Notes under the pieces: generated by a model
The model's input: only the letters and a program-made list of their open reading frames with translations
The model's database searches: none
What the model was told of the DNA's origin: nothing
Origin: Isoetes taiwanensis
Taxonomy: Eukaryota; Streptophyta; Lycopodiopsida; Isoetales; Isoetaceae
Length of the DNA: 64,000 bases
Reading direction: 5' to 3'
Assembly (NCBI GenBank): GCA_021234155.1
Contig: JAJEKV010000062.1
Location: forward strand, 598,952-662,951
Part shown: in pieces, positions 60,746 through 64,000 of the stretch
Layout: each line of letters starts with the position of its first letter
Position numbering within the stretch: position 1 is the stretch's first letter
Made by a program: the position numbers and the translations under genes

Positions 60746-61200
60746 ATGATAACCCTGTCGCACAACATTATAATCCAAAAATAAAACAATTGAGATTTAT
60801 TTTAGAAATGTTCTCTAACCTATTTGTGATCATAACCAAATACTCCATGTAAGGACTAATTTCTTCATATAATGCAATGATATAGACTTCATAAACATTA
60901 TCTCGATGGTATATAATATCATTATTGTGGATTGGTAACCCATTAAGTTTACCCAATCCGTTTTGTATTGCTTGAGGAGGTATTCACCGCAATGGTGGAA
61001 CTATGATTACGGTATTGTATTGTATTAAAATGGTATGTTTGTGCATGTTTATTTTGCTTCTTTGTTAACGAGGGCAAGTTCTATTTCAGTGTTGTCTTTT
61101 GTGTCATGGTTTTAGTAGACTCAATGGTGTAGAAAAAGAAATTTGGAACTTTGTTTGGAAAGGTCCTGGCGTGTCCATATGCACAACGGCAAAGAAAGCT
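60746..61200. other. No recognisable gene
   Basis: AT-rich spacer, nothing recognised. Confidence 0.5.
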
Positions 61201-61254
61201 TGAAGATCAAGGGAGCGAGAAGGGCCGAGGAAGAATGGAGGCGAGGGGGTGATT

Positions 61255-61603
61255 TGTGCACAAATGGAATTCATACCTGAAGAAACTCTCTGAGAATTGA
61301 ATGGGAAGGGCTAAAAGAGCAAAGGATTGGGATGAAGCAGTGAGTTCGTAAACAAGAAGCGGAAGAAATCCGCCAAGACCATCGAGCATTGCGGAATAAA
61401 TGGACACCTTAACCAGCGCTGGAAATCGAACATAAGAACAAGCGGGTCAGTTCAAGCGATGGATCACGGTACCTAAAATGGAGTGTCGTGGTTATTAGGA
61501 GAGAAGATCCGGCGCCCAAACTCCGCAGAACCCTGTTCCGGTACGCTTTTTCCTGTTTTTCTTTGTTAAGCTTAACTTTGACCTTAGGCGTCGGGATGGC
61601 CAA
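61255..61603 (-). CDS. Possible first exon of an unrecognised gene
   Basis: On the minus strand an ATG at 61603 opens MAIPTPKVKVKLNKEKQEKA, and after one frame change near 61410 the sequence continues openly to a GTATGA donor-like site near 61278. The N-terminus is basic. I do not recognise the protein, and the exon call is weak. Confidence 0.25.
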
Positions 61604-61888
61604 AAGCAGACTTCGACAAATCGAGGCAAAATCTCCTATTAAAAATTCTTCAGAGGTGATTAAACCCAGGCGGATTCTGTGTTACCATCGGCAATGGAGG
61701 CCAGCCGAGAGGCATGCATCAGGTTTTTCTTCTTGAGTTTTCATTGATGTAGTTTTACCCGATAGACTTCTTTGTTGAAATGGACACGGAGCATGGTGAA
61801 GGGCTAGAGGTTCAGCTCCCAGATTTCCATGTACGGCCGGATGTTGCCATACGCAATCGGCCAATGGTCATATGTGCTTTAGATACAT

Positions 61889-64000
61889 AGGGGTTGCACT
61901 TATATATAAGGGGTATGGCATCTGGTTTGAGTAGCAAAAATCCTTGTATCATAATTTTAAAAGGCAATTTGACCCCTACATTGTATAGATATTCTTTGGA
62001 ACCCCCAAAACCCCCAAACCCCAAAGGTGCTCGACCGGCGATTTTTGAGTCCCCAAATTGGATTCAGCACCCTTTTGCGGCTCGAGAACCCTTCAAACTT
62101 TAGGAAGTCATATTACATAGAAGATGGGCCAGCACGGAAAAACCAAGAAGCGAGGGCAACCCGCATAAGCGGTCGATCGGCCGGCTATGAACAAGGAGAG
62201 TCATCCTCCATGAAGAAGGCTCAGGCTAAGGCTAAGGCCCCTGGTAGCGGCAGCAGGCCCGAAAGACCAGTGCTTTCACCGAACCACACAGGAACTCCGC
62301 GCCGGCCGGTGATTGCCGCCAGCGTGGAGGCTAAGTGCGTGTGAGGCTACTTGATTGCCCGCTGGTGGCATGGCGGTGGGGGCTGATCTGGCACCCATGT
62401 CCTCCCGGAAGGCAAGCGGTGAAGTCGAGAAAGAACCGCATCCACCGAGGTCGGAGACACTTTACGGCTGCGTGAAGATGGCCTTGGCACGGCACACTTT
62501 CCGAGCGACAACGGGCCCGGCGGGCTTCGTGACATGCGAAGACGCGCCTAGACTGTATTCATCACTCACGGACACCATGACTTACAGGAAAGGCGGGCAA
62601 TGCATGAGGATGGTCACGGTGTCTGATCTTGATCAAAGTGAGGAAGCCACCACCATGGCACGGGGCGGGCGCTCTTCACCCGAGCCAGTCGGTGCAGCAG
62701 TTCTTAAGTACAATCAGGCGGCAAGCGGCTCACGGGCGCGCGTGTCTTCGGGGCTCGAACGCGCCCTCGCTACTCGAGCTTGGGATTCATAGTTAGATGC
62801 TGTGATGCGAGGAGATAGCCAGCGGCCGAGCCTGCAGAAATTTGTGCTCCGGAGCTTCGCAAAGGGTCGAGGGCGACAGGCTATACCGCCAATAGCACTG
62901 CGGCGGCGGAGACCCGCCTTTACTGCCCGTGCTCAAGCCACCGCCATCCGGCCACCTACCGCGGCCGGGCTGGCCCTGCGCCCACACCGCGGCGTGACGC
63001 CGAGAACCTCAGGCGCCAAGCGGAGAGCCCTGTCGGTGATTCGAGGCATGCCGGAGAGGAGGAGCATGGGGAGGATGGCATCGACTTTGCACCAAGTCAT
63101 CGCCCGACTCATCTATGCGGGGCGATGTTGACCTTCGGCCCACACCCCGAGAAGCTATGCGGTCCTCATCACGGATACCCTAGACACATTACGATAGGGC
63201 TTCTGAGACATCTTGTATAGATCTGGCCAAGACCGAGGGTAGTTCTCATATCCTCTTCACGCCACCCCGCGGCTTTGTGGAGTCACACCCACCCTACCAG
63301 TACTAGGGGTGATTTCCCCTCTCTTGTTGGGAGAAGTCAATAAGCTCTTGGAGTGGCAATGACTAAAAAGCGCTTTATGCCATCACCGGAGACAACGATC
63401 CTGCTTGAGCTCTATGATTGGGGCCATCGATCCACATCTGACATTTTGGAGCCTTTGGTGAGCTGTCATACATACGAGAATTGAGGTTTTGGGCCGATCA
63501 TGTCTTTGGCGACACGGAATGACTTGGAGCGAGTCGCGAGAAGGAAGCATTTTTAGCCGCGAACGCGGGGTGAAGCCTTGATCCCCCTATGGTCTGCTAT
63601 AGGAAGCTGGATTCTTGCAGCTTCAATGGGCAGCCCTTGATAGACGCCGTCTATTTTCAAAAGTGGTTAATATGGTGATGCTCGGCTCCACTTTGGCTCT
63701 ATTTTGTGGCAATGGGCCGCGGCTCAAGGAACGCTGTTGGAGGAGTAAAGAGATCGATGGATTCGCCCGGATGGAGCGTCTTGAGCATGTGCATCTGGTG
63801 GACCGCAGGAAGGCGGTCGTGGCAGCTGGCGGGAGTACACGGGCAGCTTGCTTCATGGCGAAACTCACGGGATCCGGCTCTAAGAAACATATCAAAGCGA
63901 CCCATTACAAGGTACATCAACCCCGTGTCGCCGGGGCCTATATTTCCTGCATTGGCGGTGCCCCTAAGCGGAGACTCATGCCTCCATTTGCCGCAGGTAG
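61889..64000 (+). other. GC-rich coding-like block, unrecognised, continues off the right edge
   Basis: The base composition rises sharply here compared with the AT-rich flank. Long frames occur on the plus strand: 62027-62344 (lysine/alanine-rich AQAKAKAPGSGS), 62355-62792 (145 codons), 62802-63131 and an open frame from ~63670 to the edge (ERLEHVHLVDRRKAVVAAGG). Stops and frame changes interrupt a run that looks like one or two former ORFs beginning near ATG 62124 (MGQHGKTKKRGQP). I see no RT, integrase, protease or known domain. By composition it resembles the internal region of the LTR element at 18.8-22.2 kb. Confidence 0.4.

Noticed and set aside
1-64000. CRISPR array, bacterial operon, phage or organelle DNA
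   Set aside because: No direct-repeat/spacer pattern, no ribosome-binding-site-spaced genes and no organelle genes; spliced plant gene and plant retroelements indicate nuclear DNA.

Overview
The window is nuclear DNA from a land plant, dominated by decayed retroelements. The plant assignment rests on a Ty1/copia fragment, an L1-type LINE with a plant-style ORF1, a chromodomain Ty3/gypsy gag-pol, an LTR element primed by initiator tRNA-Met, and one intron-containing plant DUF829 (TMEM53-like) gene. A second LINE family with a C-terminal zinc-binding region and a pentanucleotide tail hints at a bryophyte, lycophyte, fern or gymnosperm rather than a flowering plant. The species cannot be named. 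Almost every coding region carries stops and frameshifts; some may be assembly indels, because even the spliced DUF829 gene has single-base slips.

Layout. 1-1330: copia reverse transcriptase/RNase H, cut by the window edge. 2039-4645: a repeat that begins with a 345-bp foldback element; related copies lie at 37.2-38.9 kb and 58.2-60.7 kb. 7276-14099: a full-length LINE with a poly(A) tail and a 13-bp target-site duplication. 14.9-15.9, 36.6-37.2 and 43.3-43.5 kb: three fragments of the second LINE family. 16503-34761: a very long LTR retroelement (LTRs about 1.55 kb, TGTGA...TCACA ends, GCAAG duplication, primer site, polypurine tract). 34.8-58 kb is mostly unrecognised, with a possible decayed minus-strand gene at 50-54.7 kb. 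61.9-64 kb is GC-rich, unrecognised coding-like sequence running off the window.

The most interesting part is inside the LTR element. The first ORF after the primer site (18764-20058) ends in an unmistakable histone H3 fold, preceded by a long charged tail in place of the normal H3 tail. It has its own TATA box. A second, unrecognised ORF follows (20757-22226). Each ORF is preceded by a pair of near-palindromic hairpins of 59-71 nt, four in all, with a shared sequence. A degenerate ~12-nt TGACTAAT-type array follows the second ORF. Farther downstream lie a chromodomain gag-pol (25.6-29.5 kb) flanked by two copies of a GC-rich palindrome, and an antisense four-exon DUF829 gene (31.0-32.6 kb). 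The element therefore appears to carry host-derived cargo, including a chromatin protein. Whether gag-pol belongs to this element or is a nested insertion is unresolved.
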